Below, one piece after another: positions 17,882-26,098 of a stretch of DNA of 64,000 nucleotides. Both the position numbers and the translations under genes were made by a program. The stretch is from NCBI GenBank assembly GCA_038529355.1, contig JBCBDU010000014.1, forward strand, positions 1-64,000, read 5' to 3'. The notes beneath the pieces were generated by a model. It was not told where the DNA came from. It made no database searches and saw only the letters and a program-made list of their open reading frames with translations. The DNA comes from CALBPI01 sp038529355 (GTDB taxonomy: Bacteria > Pseudomonadota > Gammaproteobacteria > Steroidobacterales > Woeseiaceae). The first letter of the stretch is position 1; each line of letters opens with the position of its first letter.

Positions 17882-18831
17882 TGCGCGCGTGGGTTGTCTG
17901 CGCGGCTGCATTGCTTGCCGCGTGCCAGCATCACGTGCCGCAAAGCGAGTCAGCGCTGGCCAGTTTTTGTGACCGCTTGCCGCGACCGGAGTATGCGGCC
18001 TGGCCGCGCCATCCGGCCAGTGACGACTGGTTTGAGGTCTATGAAGTCGCGCCGGCGACGTTCGCCATTTACGAGCCGTGGCAGTGGCAGGAAGTGATCT
18101 CGTATTTGATGATCGGTGCCGAGCGCAGTTTGCTGTTCGATACCGGCAATGGCATCGGTGACATTGCAGCTGTGGTGGACCGGCTGACATCACTGCCGGT
18201 GACCGTGATCAATTCGCACAGCCACATCGACCACATCGGTGGCAACCATCAATTTTCCGATATCGCCAGCGTGGACACAGCGTTTTCGCGCACCCGCGCG
18301 CACGGCGTCGCTGATGAGAGTGTGCTTGCCGAAGTGTCGGAGGCAGCGCTGTGCCGTGGGTTGCCGGCCGGGGTTGATGCAAGCAGGCATCGCATCGAGC
18401 CATTCACGGCTGTTCGAGCCATTGCAGACGGCGACGTGATCGATATCGGTGCGCGTGAGTTCCATGTGTTGTTGATCCCCGGCCATACCGACGATTCGAT
18501 TGCACTGCATGAGCCGGGCAGCGGTTTGCTCTGGACCGGCGATAGCTTTTACGCAGGACCGATCTGGTTGTTTGCGCCCGAGACGGATACGGACGCTTAC
18601 TATGCGTCATTGCAGCGACTGGCGGCACTGGTGCCCGATTTACGCGCTCTGCTGCCCGCGCACAACACGCCTTGGGTTACACCAGCGCGACTGACACAAG
18701 CCGTCGCTGCGTTCGAGCAGATGATGGCAGGCGGGATGCAGCCGGTGCCTGCATGGGACGATGCCGTGACCTACGAGTTCGAAGGTTTCGGTTTCCTGAT
18801 CCGCAAAGACCTGGTGCCTGGCGCGCAATAA
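17881..18831 (+). CDS. Metallo-beta-lactamase-fold lipoprotein hydrolase
   Basis: Metal-dependent hydrolase of the MBL superfamily, exported as a lipoprotein: the N-terminus has a hydrophobic stretch ending in LLAAC. The HxHxDH motif is intact (HSHIDH), followed by GHTDDS and TGDSF motifs and a C-terminal LLPAHNTPW, giving a complete zinc-site set. It overlaps the ligase stop by one base and ends the P450 operon. Superfamily members include beta-lactamases, lactonases, thioesterases and glyoxalase II; the substrate cannot be told. The periplasmic location argues against a simple role as thioesterase for the cytoplasmic carrier-bound acyl group. Confidence 0.82.
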   Translation: MRAWVVCAAALLAACQHHVPQSESALASFCDRLPRPEYAAWPRHPASDDWFEVYEVAPATFAIYEPWQWQEVISYLMIGAERSLLFDTGNGIGDIAAVVDRLTSLPVTVINSHSHIDHIGGNHQFSDIASVDTAFSRTRAHGVADESVLAEVSEAALCRGLPAGVDASRHRIEPFTAVRAIADGDVIDIGAREFHVLLIPGHTDDSIALHEPGSGLLWTGDSFYAGPIWLFAPETDTDAYYASLQRLAALVPDLRALLPAHNTPWVTPARLTQAVAAFEQMMAGGMQPVPAWDDAVTYEFEGFGFLIRKDLVPGAQ

Positions 18832-18896
18832 TTGCCCGCTGCTGTTGCCGGGCACGTTGCGTATACTCAGTGTTCATCGCAACGCCGGAGTACGAC

Positions 18897-21083
18897 ATGT
18901 ATCGCTTATTGTTTGTTCTGTTCGCAGTGGCTGTCGTGGCCGCCTGTTCCAAGCACGCCGATCCAACGGATGCGTCCAATAACCAAACTACCGGAGCCAA
19001 TGAGCCGATGACCCAAACCAGCGAAAGCAATGATCCGTACCTTTGGCTTGAGGAAGTTGAGGGTGACAAGGCGCTGGCATGGGTGCGCGAGCAGAACGAA
19101 CGCTCGCTTGGCGAGCTGACGGACAGCGCGCTGTATCAGGACAACCTTGCCAAGGCGACCGAGGTGTTAACGTCGGATGAGCGTATCCCGTATAGCTCGA
19201 TTCGCGATGGTCTGGTGTACAACTTCTGGCAAGACACGACGCATGTGCGCGGTGTGTGGCGTCGTACAACGCTTGCCAGCTACCAGACCGACACTCCCGA
19301 TTGGGAAACGGTGCTCGACATTGATGCACTGTCAAAAACCGAAGACAAGAACTGGGTCTACAAAGGCGTCGACTGTTTGCGGGTGTCCGGGCGCGATCAT
19401 AGTCTGTGTTTGATCTCTTTGTCCGACGGCGGCAAAGACGCGGTCGTTGTGCGTGAGTTTGATCTGGCCAGTAAGAAGTTTGTTGCTGACGGGTTTGTGA
19501 CCCCCGAAGCGAAGCAGGGCACTGCATGGATTGATGCCGATACACTGGCGATCGGCACCGATTGGGGTGGTGACGGCAGCACGTTGACCGAGTCCGGCTA
19601 TCCGGCAAGCGTACGCATCTGGCGTCGTGGTACGCCGCTTGAGAAAGCGGTCGAGCTGTTCACCGGCGACAAAACAGACGTCGGCACGTGGCCGTGGTCA
19701 CAGGCAATGGACGATGGAAGACGCATCTACGGTGTTGTCGAAGCCGATACGTTCTTTACCCGCAAGATGTTCTGGGCGAACGGTGACGACGTCGTGCAAA
19801 TTCCGTTGCCGGTAAAATCCACGATGGGCGATTTGTATGGCCGTTTGCAGTTCGTGACGCTGCAGCAGGACTGGGACGTGCCGGGGCAGGCACTGAGTTT
19901 TAAGTCCGGCGATTTGCTGGCGTTTGATATGCAAACGTTTATCGAAACGGGTGAATTGCCCGAGGTTGAACTTGTGTTCCGTGCCAACGAGCGCCAGGCT
20001 GTTAACGGAGTCGCTGTCGCGGACGGTGCTGCATTGTTGTCAATCAATGACAACGTGGTCAGCAAGCTGCTGAAGCTGCAGCGTGGTGACGATGGTTGGA
20101 CGAGCGAGGACATTGCGCTGCCTGGGACGGGCAAAGCCAGCATCTATTTTGCCGACAAGGATTCGCAAACGGTCTTCCTGAACTATGAGGGTTTCCTGAC
20201 GCCGGACAGTCTGTATCGCTACGATACCGAAGACGAATCGCTGACGCCGATCAAGGCATTACCGGCGCGCTTCGATACCAACGGTCTGGCAGTGCAACAA
20301 TTCGAGGCGATGTCGAAAGATGGTACGCGCGTGCCGTACTTCATCGTCCACCGCGATGATCTGCCGATGGATGGTTCAACGCCAACACTGCTCTACGGCT
20401 ACGGCGGTTTCGAGATTTCACTGGGACCTACTTACTCCGGTGGCATTGGCAAGATGTGGCTCGAGCGCGGCGGTGCGTATGTGCTGGCTAACATTCGCGG
20501 TGGTGGTGAGTTCGGTCCGGCCTGGCATCAGGCAGGTCTGAAAGGCAACCGGCAGCGCGTCTACGACGACTTTATTGCTGTCGGTGAAGACTTGATTAGC
20601 CGTCGTATTACCAGCAGCGATCATCTGGGCATCATGGGTGGCTCCAATGGCGGCTTGTTGATGGGCGTCATGATCACGCAACGACCGGATCTGTGGAACG
20701 CGGTGGTCATCCAGGTGCCGTTGCTCGATATGTTGCGCTACCACACACTGCTGGCGGGTGCCTCGTGGGTGGATGAGTATGGCAGTCCCGATGTGCCGGA
20801 AGAGCGCGCCTTCCTTGAGACGATTTCGCCGTATCACAATTTTGATGATGACGCGGATTACCCGACGCCATTGTTCGTCACATCGACGAAAGACGACCGC
20901 GTGCATCCGGCGCACGCGCGCAAGATGGCACACAAGTTTCAGGCGGCCGAAAAACCGTTCCTGTACTACGAGAACATTGATGGGGGGCACTCGGCAGCAG
21001 CGGACCAGAAAGCGCGCGCACGGCGGACCGCATTGGAGTTCACGTATCTTGCCGAACAGCTTTTTGATGCCGTGCCCGAGTAA
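18897..21083 (+). CDS. Prolyl oligopeptidase-type serine peptidase (S9A), lipoprotein
   Basis: Periplasmic peptidase of 728 residues. I chose the ATG that gives a lipoprotein signal ending in VVAAC; the longer open frame runs back into the previous gene and is not real. The N-terminal part has the POP start DPYLWLEEVEGDKALAWV, followed by a seven-bladed propeller region. The C-terminal alpha/beta hydrolase carries GGSNGG (catalytic Ser), TKDDRV (Asp) and GGHS (His). A threonine/asparagine-rich linker follows the lipobox. S9A enzymes cleave short proline-containing peptides. It stands alone on its own transcript, 65 bases after the MBL gene. Confidence 0.9.
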   Translation: MYRLLFVLFAVAVVAACSKHADPTDASNNQTTGANEPMTQTSESNDPYLWLEEVEGDKALAWVREQNERSLGELTDSALYQDNLAKATEVLTSDERIPYSSIRDGLVYNFWQDTTHVRGVWRRTTLASYQTDTPDWETVLDIDALSKTEDKNWVYKGVDCLRVSGRDHSLCLISLSDGGKDAVVVREFDLASKKFVADGFVTPEAKQGTAWIDADTLAIGTDWGGDGSTLTESGYPASVRIWRRGTPLEKAVELFTGDKTDVGTWPWSQAMDDGRRIYGVVEADTFFTRKMFWANGDDVVQIPLPVKSTMGDLYGRLQFVTLQQDWDVPGQALSFKSGDLLAFDMQTFIETGELPEVELVFRANERQAVNGVAVADGAALLSINDNVVSKLLKLQRGDDGWTSEDIALPGTGKASIYFADKDSQTVFLNYEGFLTPDSLYRYDTEDESLTPIKALPARFDTNGLAVQQFEAMSKDGTRVPYFIVHRDDLPMDGSTPTLLYGYGGFEISLGPTYSGGIGKMWLERGGAYVLANIRGGGEFGPAWHQAGLKGNRQRVYDDFIAVGEDLISRRITSSDHLGIMGGSNGGLLMGVMITQRPDLWNAVVIQVPLLDMLRYHTLLAGASWVDEYGSPDVPEERAFLETISPYHNFDDDADYPTPLFVTSTKDDRVHPAHARKMAHKFQAAEKPFLYYENIDGGHSAAADQKARARRTALEFTYLAEQLFDAVPE

Positions 21084-21248
21084 ATTGGTGCAGTCTATGG
21101 AGGCGATAGGTCGATTGGATCGATCAATTGTTCATACGCTGGAATAAAACGGCGCACCCTGCGGTCTTGTTAGGCGTTATTCCTGTGTTCACCGCAGTGT
21201 AAGATTCAAAGCGCACTGCGCTGAACCCATACAAAGAGGCTTTAGGTC

Positions 21249-21710
21249 ATGAAAAAATTTCTTCCGTGGATTCTGTTCCTGTTCCCTGTTTTTGTGTTCC
21301 TGCAATCGCTGCCGTTCAAGTTCAGCGGTGCCGCAGAGACGGTGTACATATTTGATACGCTTGGTGCGTGGTTTGGCAGCATTGGTCTGACCGCGATTGC
21401 CGAGCCGTTCGCAAAATTTGGTGCTTACGGTGTCGGTTCGGTCGAGCTGGTCGCAAGCATCCTGCTGCTGATACCTGCCACGCGCCACTGGGGCGCATTG
21501 ATCGGCGCAGGCGTGCTATCGGGCGCTATTTTCTTCCACTTATTCACGCCACTGGGCGTTTCGGTTGAGTTCCCGGGCGCTGCGGAAGGCGGCGAACCTG
21601 CGTTGTTCGTCATGGCGGTGCTGGCGTGGAGTTGCCTCGTTGCGCTGGTGTTCATCCATCGCAAGCGCTACCCATTCGTGGGTGGCGCAGCCGATCCGGC
21701 TATCGCTTGA
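21249..21710 (+). CDS. DoxX-like four-helix membrane protein
   Basis: Small inner-membrane protein of 153 residues with four hydrophobic helices, the first beginning right after MKKFLPW. The pattern FKFSGA...GAYGVGSVELVASILLLIP and LGALIGAG-like helix three fits the DoxX/DoxD superfamily, members of which take part in redox or oxidative-stress functions, though most are uncharacterised. It converges with the SDR gene and the two coding regions overlap by eleven bases at their 3' ends. A GAGG element seven bases before the ATG supports the start. Confidence 0.7.
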   Translation: MKKFLPWILFLFPVFVFLQSLPFKFSGAAETVYIFDTLGAWFGSIGLTAIAEPFAKFGAYGVGSVELVASILLLIPATRHWGALIGAGVLSGAIFFHLFTPLGVSVEFPGAAEGGEPALFVMAVLAWSCLVALVFIHRKRYPFVGGAADPAIA

Positions 21711-22482
21711 CGTTAGTCCCCAGCGCGGTGACGCGGCGCGAAAGCCACTTCGGCATCATTCGCATCGACGTCGTTAGCGCCGCGTAGGCAATGCCGGGCA
21801 CTTTGACAGGATCACCGCGCATGCAGGCTTCGTAAGCGTCGGCGGCGACGCGTTCCGGTTTGAGCACCGCGATTTCGGGGATCACCGCTTTGCCGGCTGC
21901 GATTGGTCCACGCAACATGTTGGTGTCGGTGTAGCCGGGGCAAACGGCGGTCACGGTGACGTTCTTTTTAGCCAGTTCCAGCGAGAGTGATTCGCTGAAT
22001 GACAACACATAGGCTTTGGTGGCGGCATAGACCGCAAGGCTTGGTAGCGGTTGGAAGGCCGCCACGGATGCAATGTTTAGCACCTTGCCCGAACCGCGCT
22101 CGACCATCGGCGGTATGAACGTGCGACACAAAGCCGTTAATGCCACGATGTTCAGCGTCAGCATGTTCGCGATGGCGGCCTCATCCATGTGCTTGAAGCT
22201 ACCGGATGTCAGTGAGCCGGCATTGTTGACCAACACGTCGATAGGTTGCTGACTGAGTGCTTTGCCAAGTGTTTGCGCGGCGTTTGCCTTGGTCAGATCG
22301 GTGGCGTGGACGATCACGTCGATACCGTAGGCCGCGCGCAGCCGTTCGGCATGCTCTTGCAAGGCTGCCTCGCTGCGTGCGACGAGCACCAGGTTGTGCC
22401 CCTGTTCGGCAAATGCTTCGGCGATGTGTTGCCCGATGCCTGCCGAGGCGCCGGTGATCAGAGTATTCAGCGGTTGGGACAT
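21700..22482 (-). CDS. Short-chain dehydrogenase/reductase
   Basis: Classical NAD(P)-dependent SDR of 260 residues. Cofactor motif TGASAGIG begins at about residue 8 when translation starts at the chosen ATG; an upstream ATG would add 16 residues without family support. NNAG, a Ser in the NIASVAA stretch, and the YAATK catalytic Tyr-Lys pair are all present, followed by PGYTDT. The family oxidises or reduces alcohols, ketones or fatty chains; substrate is unknown. It is divergent from the flavin oxidoreductase gene across fewer than 100 bases, which suggests shared control. Confidence 0.88.
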   Translation of the reverse strand: MSQPLNTLITGASAGIGQHIAEAFAEQGHNLVLVARSEAALQEHAERLRAAYGIDVIVHATDLTKANAAQTLGKALSQQPIDVLVNNAGSLTSGSFKHMDEAAIANMLTLNIVALTALCRTFIPPMVERGSGKVLNIASVAAFQPLPSLAVYAATKAYVLSFSESLSLELAKKNVTVTAVCPGYTDTNMLRGPIAAGKAVIPEIAVLKPERVAADAYEACMRGDPVKVPGIAYAALTTSMRMMPKWLSRRVTALGTNVKR

Positions 22483-22578
22483 GTTGCTACTCGCGTGTCG
22501 TTTGCTCCAGTCTACGTGCTCGTGCAGCATATTGCGCTACACTTGCAGTCTGGTTTAACAGCAAACAAGGCGAGCATT
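22483..22578. promoter_or_regulatory. Divergent promoter region (SDR / flavin oxidoreductase)
   Basis: A 96-base gap between two genes that start back to back. Both promoters should be inside or overlap the coding starts. The segment ATTGCGCTACACTTGCAGTCTGG near 22529-22551 has TTGCAG- and CTACACT-like pieces but no clear -35/-10 pair. No palindromic operator stands out. Confidence 0.3.
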
Positions 22579-23976
22579 GTGCAGACTCTGGAAACCGATT
22601 ACCTGATCGTTGGCAGCGGTGCTGTCGGCATGGCTTTTGCTGATATTTTGCTCGATGAAACTGATGCCGACATCGTGTTGGTCGACAGACATGACCAGCC
22701 CGGTGGACACTGGAACGATGCCTATCCGTTTGTCACGTTGCACCAACCGTCGTCATTTTACGGCGTCAGTTCGCGCGAACTGAGTCGCGGTCGCAACGAT
22801 ACGGTCGGACTCAACAAAGGTCTCGGCGAGCTTGCGTCGGGTGCTGCGGTGCGTGCGTATTTCGATGATGTGATGCGCGATAAATTCCTGCCTTCCGGCC
22901 GCGTGCGTTACTTCCCGATGAGTGAGTACACCGGTGACGGCAGGTTTCATTCGTTGACGACGGGCGAGCAATTTAGCGTCGATGTTCAACGCAAGACGGT
23001 CGATTGCAGCTACCTGAACACGACCGTGCCGTCGACGCATACGCCCAGTTTCACCGTTGCCGATGGCGTGCGCTTCATGCCGCTGAACGATTTGCCGCGC
23101 ATGGGTACCCCACCAGCCGGTTATGTTGTGATTGGTGGTGGCAAGACAGGTATTGATGCCTGTTTGTGGTTACTCGAGCGCGGCGTCGATCCGGATGCCA
23201 TTCGCTGGATCATGTCGCGTGATGCGTGGCTCATTAATCGCCGCAACACGCAGTCCGCGCCGGAGTTTTTCGACTATACGATTGGCGCGCAGGCCGATCA
23301 GATGCAGGCGATCGCCGAGGCCAGTGATCTGGATGATCTGTTCGCACGCCTAGAGCGTGCCGAAGTCATGGTGCGTATCGATCCGTCGGTGCAACCTACC
23401 ATGTTCCATGGCGCAACGATCAGCGAGCTGGAACTCGCCGCACTGCGCCGCATTAAGAATATCGTGCGATTGGGTCGGGTCAGTGCGATTGAGCATGATC
23501 GTATTGTGCTTGCACAGGGCGAAATTCCGACCGGCCCGGATCAGTTACATATCGATTGCTCGGCCAGTGCGATCACCAACCTCGAAATCAAGCCGGTATT
23601 CGATGGTGATGTCATCACCCCGCAGACCGTGCGCAGCTATCAGCCGGTGTTCAGCGCCGCATTTATTGCGCACGTCGAGGCGGCCTATGATGACGATGGG
23701 GTGAAGCAAGAGTTGTGTCAGGTTGTGCCGTTGCCGAACCACGTCGCGGACTGGCCGCGCATGACGGCTGCGTTCATGATGAACCAGTACCGTTGGTCGC
23801 AAGACAAGGAGCTGCGCCAATGGCTGCGTGGCAATCGGCTGGACGGATTCAGTCAGCTTGTCGCCAGTGTCGGTAAGCAGGACGAACAAAAACAGGCAAT
23901 CGTGCAACGCATGCGCAGCTACATGATGCCGGCGATGGCTAACCTGCAGAAAATGATCGCTGAGCTTGCTGCCTGA
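22579..23976 (+). CDS. FAD/NAD(P)-dependent oxidoreductase, flavin monooxygenase-like
   Basis: Flavoprotein of 465 residues. An FAD-binding fold opens the protein (VGSGAVGM), followed by a GGHWNDAYPFVTLHQPS block like the GGxW...P region of flavin monooxygenases, and a second nucleotide-binding site near residue 185 (VIGGGKTGID). The GTG start is placed just before the first strand; the open frame extends 111 codons upstream through the promoter and SDR region, which is not credible. Members of this group act on soluble organic substrates, but the reaction cannot be deduced. It converges on the Rieske-ThDP gene with only sixteen bases between the stops. Confidence 0.8.
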   Translation: MQTLETDYLIVGSGAVGMAFADILLDETDADIVLVDRHDQPGGHWNDAYPFVTLHQPSSFYGVSSRELSRGRNDTVGLNKGLGELASGAAVRAYFDDVMRDKFLPSGRVRYFPMSEYTGDGRFHSLTTGEQFSVDVQRKTVDCSYLNTTVPSTHTPSFTVADGVRFMPLNDLPRMGTPPAGYVVIGGGKTGIDACLWLLERGVDPDAIRWIMSRDAWLINRRNTQSAPEFFDYTIGAQADQMQAIAEASDLDDLFARLERAEVMVRIDPSVQPTMFHGATISELELAALRRIKNIVRLGRVSAIEHDRIVLAQGEIPTGPDQLHIDCSASAITNLEIKPVFDGDVITPQTVRSYQPVFSAAFIAHVEAAYDDDGVKQELCQVVPLPNHVADWPRMTAAFMMNQYRWSQDKELRQWLRGNRLDGFSQLVASVGKQDEQKQAIVQRMRSYMMPAMANLQKMIAELAA

Positions 23977-23992
23977 AATACGCGCTTTGGGT

Positions 23993-25990
23993 CTAGATCA
24001 GATCGACGTCGGTCATCACTTCGACCAAAGCGGGTCCGTTATGAACTAGCGCCTGTTCAAGCGTTGCTTGCAACGTCTCCGGTGTGGTGACTTTGAAGCC
24101 CTTGCCGCCACACAGGTTGGCGAAGGCGGCAAAGCTCGGATTCTTCAGGCTGGTTTCCCAAACCGGCCATTCGCCGGCTTTTTGCTCTTTTGAAATCTTG
24201 CCGAGCTCGGCGTTGTTGAGCAACACGTGGGTGATGTTCATGTTGTACTTCACAGCTGTTGTGAAGTCGCCCAGATATTGACCGAAGCCGCCGTCGCCGC
24301 TGATGGACACGACCTTGCGACCTTTGAAGGCCGGTTTGTCCTGTGTCGCCGCCCACGCGCCGATGGCGGCGGGGAATGAGAATCCGATAGACCCGAGGTA
24401 GCCGGACATCAGGATGCGCTGTGACTTGCACTCGAAATAGCGGCCGAACGAGTAGGTGTTGTTGCCGACATCGACAGCGATGACAGCGTCTTCCGGGATC
24501 GCATGACTGAGGGCTTCAAACAACACAGCCGAATTCAGGCCGTTGCCTTGCGAGTCATTCCGGCGGCTGGCTTTTTCCGCCCGCCAGATGTCCCATCGAG
24601 CGGCGACTTCGGCGCGTTGATCCTGTGCGGATGTGGCTCCGTTGAGTGCTTCGCGCATCATTGTCGCCGCAACGCCAACTTCTGCCCAGACGGGCACCGC
24701 GACCGGATGAAACTTACCGAGCATCATGCGATCGAAATCGACCTGAATGATCGGTTTTTTCGGCGTGATGCCGGTGTGGTTTGAAAACGATGCGCCGAAC
24801 GCGATCATCAGGTCGCATTCGTTCATGAACCAACTCGCGACCGGTGTACCGGAGCGACCAAGCACGCCGGCGGCGAGCGGGTGCGCATCGGCGATCTGAC
24901 CTTTGGCCTTGAAGGTAGTCATTACCGGCGCATGAAGCTGCTCCGCCAGCGCGATGATGTCATCCATGCGCTCGCGCGCGCCATAGCCGACAATAAATAC
25001 CGGACGCCGAGCATCCGCAAGCATCGCCACGGCCGCTTGCAGCGTTGCCGGATCCGGTGCGATCGTGTCGGTTGCAATCCGCCCCTGCGGGCCCGATGCG
25101 GTGGCTTGCGTATCGGCCGGCAGTGTCTGGACGTCGTCGGGAAAGATTAAATGTGCGACGTCACGTTCGACGATGGCGTTCTTGCAGGCAAGTGTCATCA
25201 ACTCTGCGTGGCGCGACGTGTGCAACACGGTCTGGCTGAACGTCGTGACGGGTTCGAACGCCGCCGCGAGATCGACTTCTTGAAAAGCTCCCGGACCCAG
25301 TACCTGCACATCAACCTGCCCGGTCAGCGCCAGAACGGGCGCTCGATCGACTTTTGCGTCCCACAATCCGGTGAGCAGATTCGTTGCGCCTGGGCCGGCA
25401 ATGGTCAGGCACGCCGCTGGCTCTCCGGTCAGTTTCGCGTAGCCCGAACACGCAAACGCCGCAGCGCCCTCGTGGCGGATGCCGTAGTAATGGAGTTTGC
25501 CTTGGGCCGTTTGCCGGCGCAGTGCATCGGCGAGCCCCAGATTGGAGTGCCCCACCATGCCGAACACGCTGGTGATCCCCCAGTTGACCATCGTCTCGGC
25601 CATCAGATCGGTGACCGTTGTGCGATGTGCAGGCTCTGGTGCCAGACCGACGAAAATCTGGCCCTCGCGCACTTCAACCGGAAAAGTTTGCTGCCCTTCA
25701 TCCTCAAACGCACCCGGCGATTTGCCGGTCTTCGGGTCGAAGTCCCAACCGTGCCATGGACAGCGCAGCCAGCACTGACCGTCAATGCCAGACTCGATAG
25801 AGCCTTCGCCGAGCGGTCCGCCCTGGTGAGGACAATGATTGTCCATGGCGAAAAATGCGCCATCGATATGCGTCAGTGCCATCGACCGGGTGCCGGCGGT
25901 GACTGTGGTAACGCGCCCGGCCGGCAGACTGTCCGCAGCCGCTACAGCGTGCCATTGCAGTGTTGTGGTGTCGTCGTGTTTGCCAGCCAT
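23993..25990 (-). CDS. Rieske [2Fe-2S] domain fused to a thiamine-diphosphate enzyme
   Basis: A 665-residue fusion. Residues 10-116 are a complete Rieske ferredoxin domain with both ligand boxes: C53-P-H55 (CPHQGG) and C77-x2-H80 (CPWHGW). Residues 122-665 are a pyruvate oxidase/acetolactate synthase-type ThDP enzyme: catalytic Glu174 in RHEGAAAFA, a middle domain (VFIVGYGARE), and the cofactor motif GDG (565-567) ending in NN (592-593). The flavin-binding middle domain cannot be confirmed by eye. The likely logic is that electrons from oxidative decarboxylation of a 2-oxoacid pass to or from the iron-sulfur cluster. No frameshift or linker break is seen at the junction. Confidence 0.87.
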   Translation of the reverse strand: MAGKHDDTTTLQWHAVAAADSLPAGRVTTVTAGTRSMALTHIDGAFFAMDNHCPHQGGPLGEGSIESGIDGQCWLRCPWHGWDFDPKTGKSPGAFEDEGQQTFPVEVREGQIFVGLAPEPAHRTTVTDLMAETMVNWGITSVFGMVGHSNLGLADALRRQTAQGKLHYYGIRHEGAAAFACSGYAKLTGEPAACLTIAGPGATNLLTGLWDAKVDRAPVLALTGQVDVQVLGPGAFQEVDLAAAFEPVTTFSQTVLHTSRHAELMTLACKNAIVERDVAHLIFPDDVQTLPADTQATASGPQGRIATDTIAPDPATLQAAVAMLADARRPVFIVGYGARERMDDIIALAEQLHAPVMTTFKAKGQIADAHPLAAGVLGRSGTPVASWFMNECDLMIAFGASFSNHTGITPKKPIIQVDFDRMMLGKFHPVAVPVWAEVGVAATMMREALNGATSAQDQRAEVAARWDIWRAEKASRRNDSQGNGLNSAVLFEALSHAIPEDAVIAVDVGNNTYSFGRYFECKSQRILMSGYLGSIGFSFPAAIGAWAATQDKPAFKGRKVVSISGDGGFGQYLGDFTTAVKYNMNITHVLLNNAELGKISKEQKAGEWPVWETSLKNPSFAAFANLCGGKGFKVTTPETLQATLEQALVHNGPALVEVMTDVDLI

Positions 25991-26098
25991 GCGATCCCCC
26001 TCGCGTGTTGCGCCAAAATTGGCGATTCCGAGCGTTGGTTTAACACAAAATGACGCCGAGGTTTTGCAATCACAGGCGCGTGCGCTTAATTTGCGACC
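25991..26098. promoter_or_regulatory. Divergent promoter region (Rieske-ThDP / DUF2341 protein)
   Basis: A 108-base gap between back-to-back starts. GAGGGGGATC on the minus strand just before the Rieske-ThDP ATG is its ribosome site. On the plus strand no clear ribosome site precedes the ATG of the surface protein. No operator is evident. Confidence 0.3.

Noticed and set aside
18672..18896. N-terminal extension of the S9A peptidase
   Set aside because: It overlaps the end of the MBL gene and precedes a perfect lipoprotein signal at the ATG used.
22246..22578. N-terminal extension of the flavin oxidoreductase
   Set aside because: It runs antisense through the SDR gene and promoter; the GTG just before the FAD motif is the expected start.
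25151..26053. A 300-codon open frame opposite the Rieske-ThDP gene
   Set aside because: The other strand holds a complete fused enzyme with cofactor motifs; this frame has Arg/Cys-rich composition and no motif.
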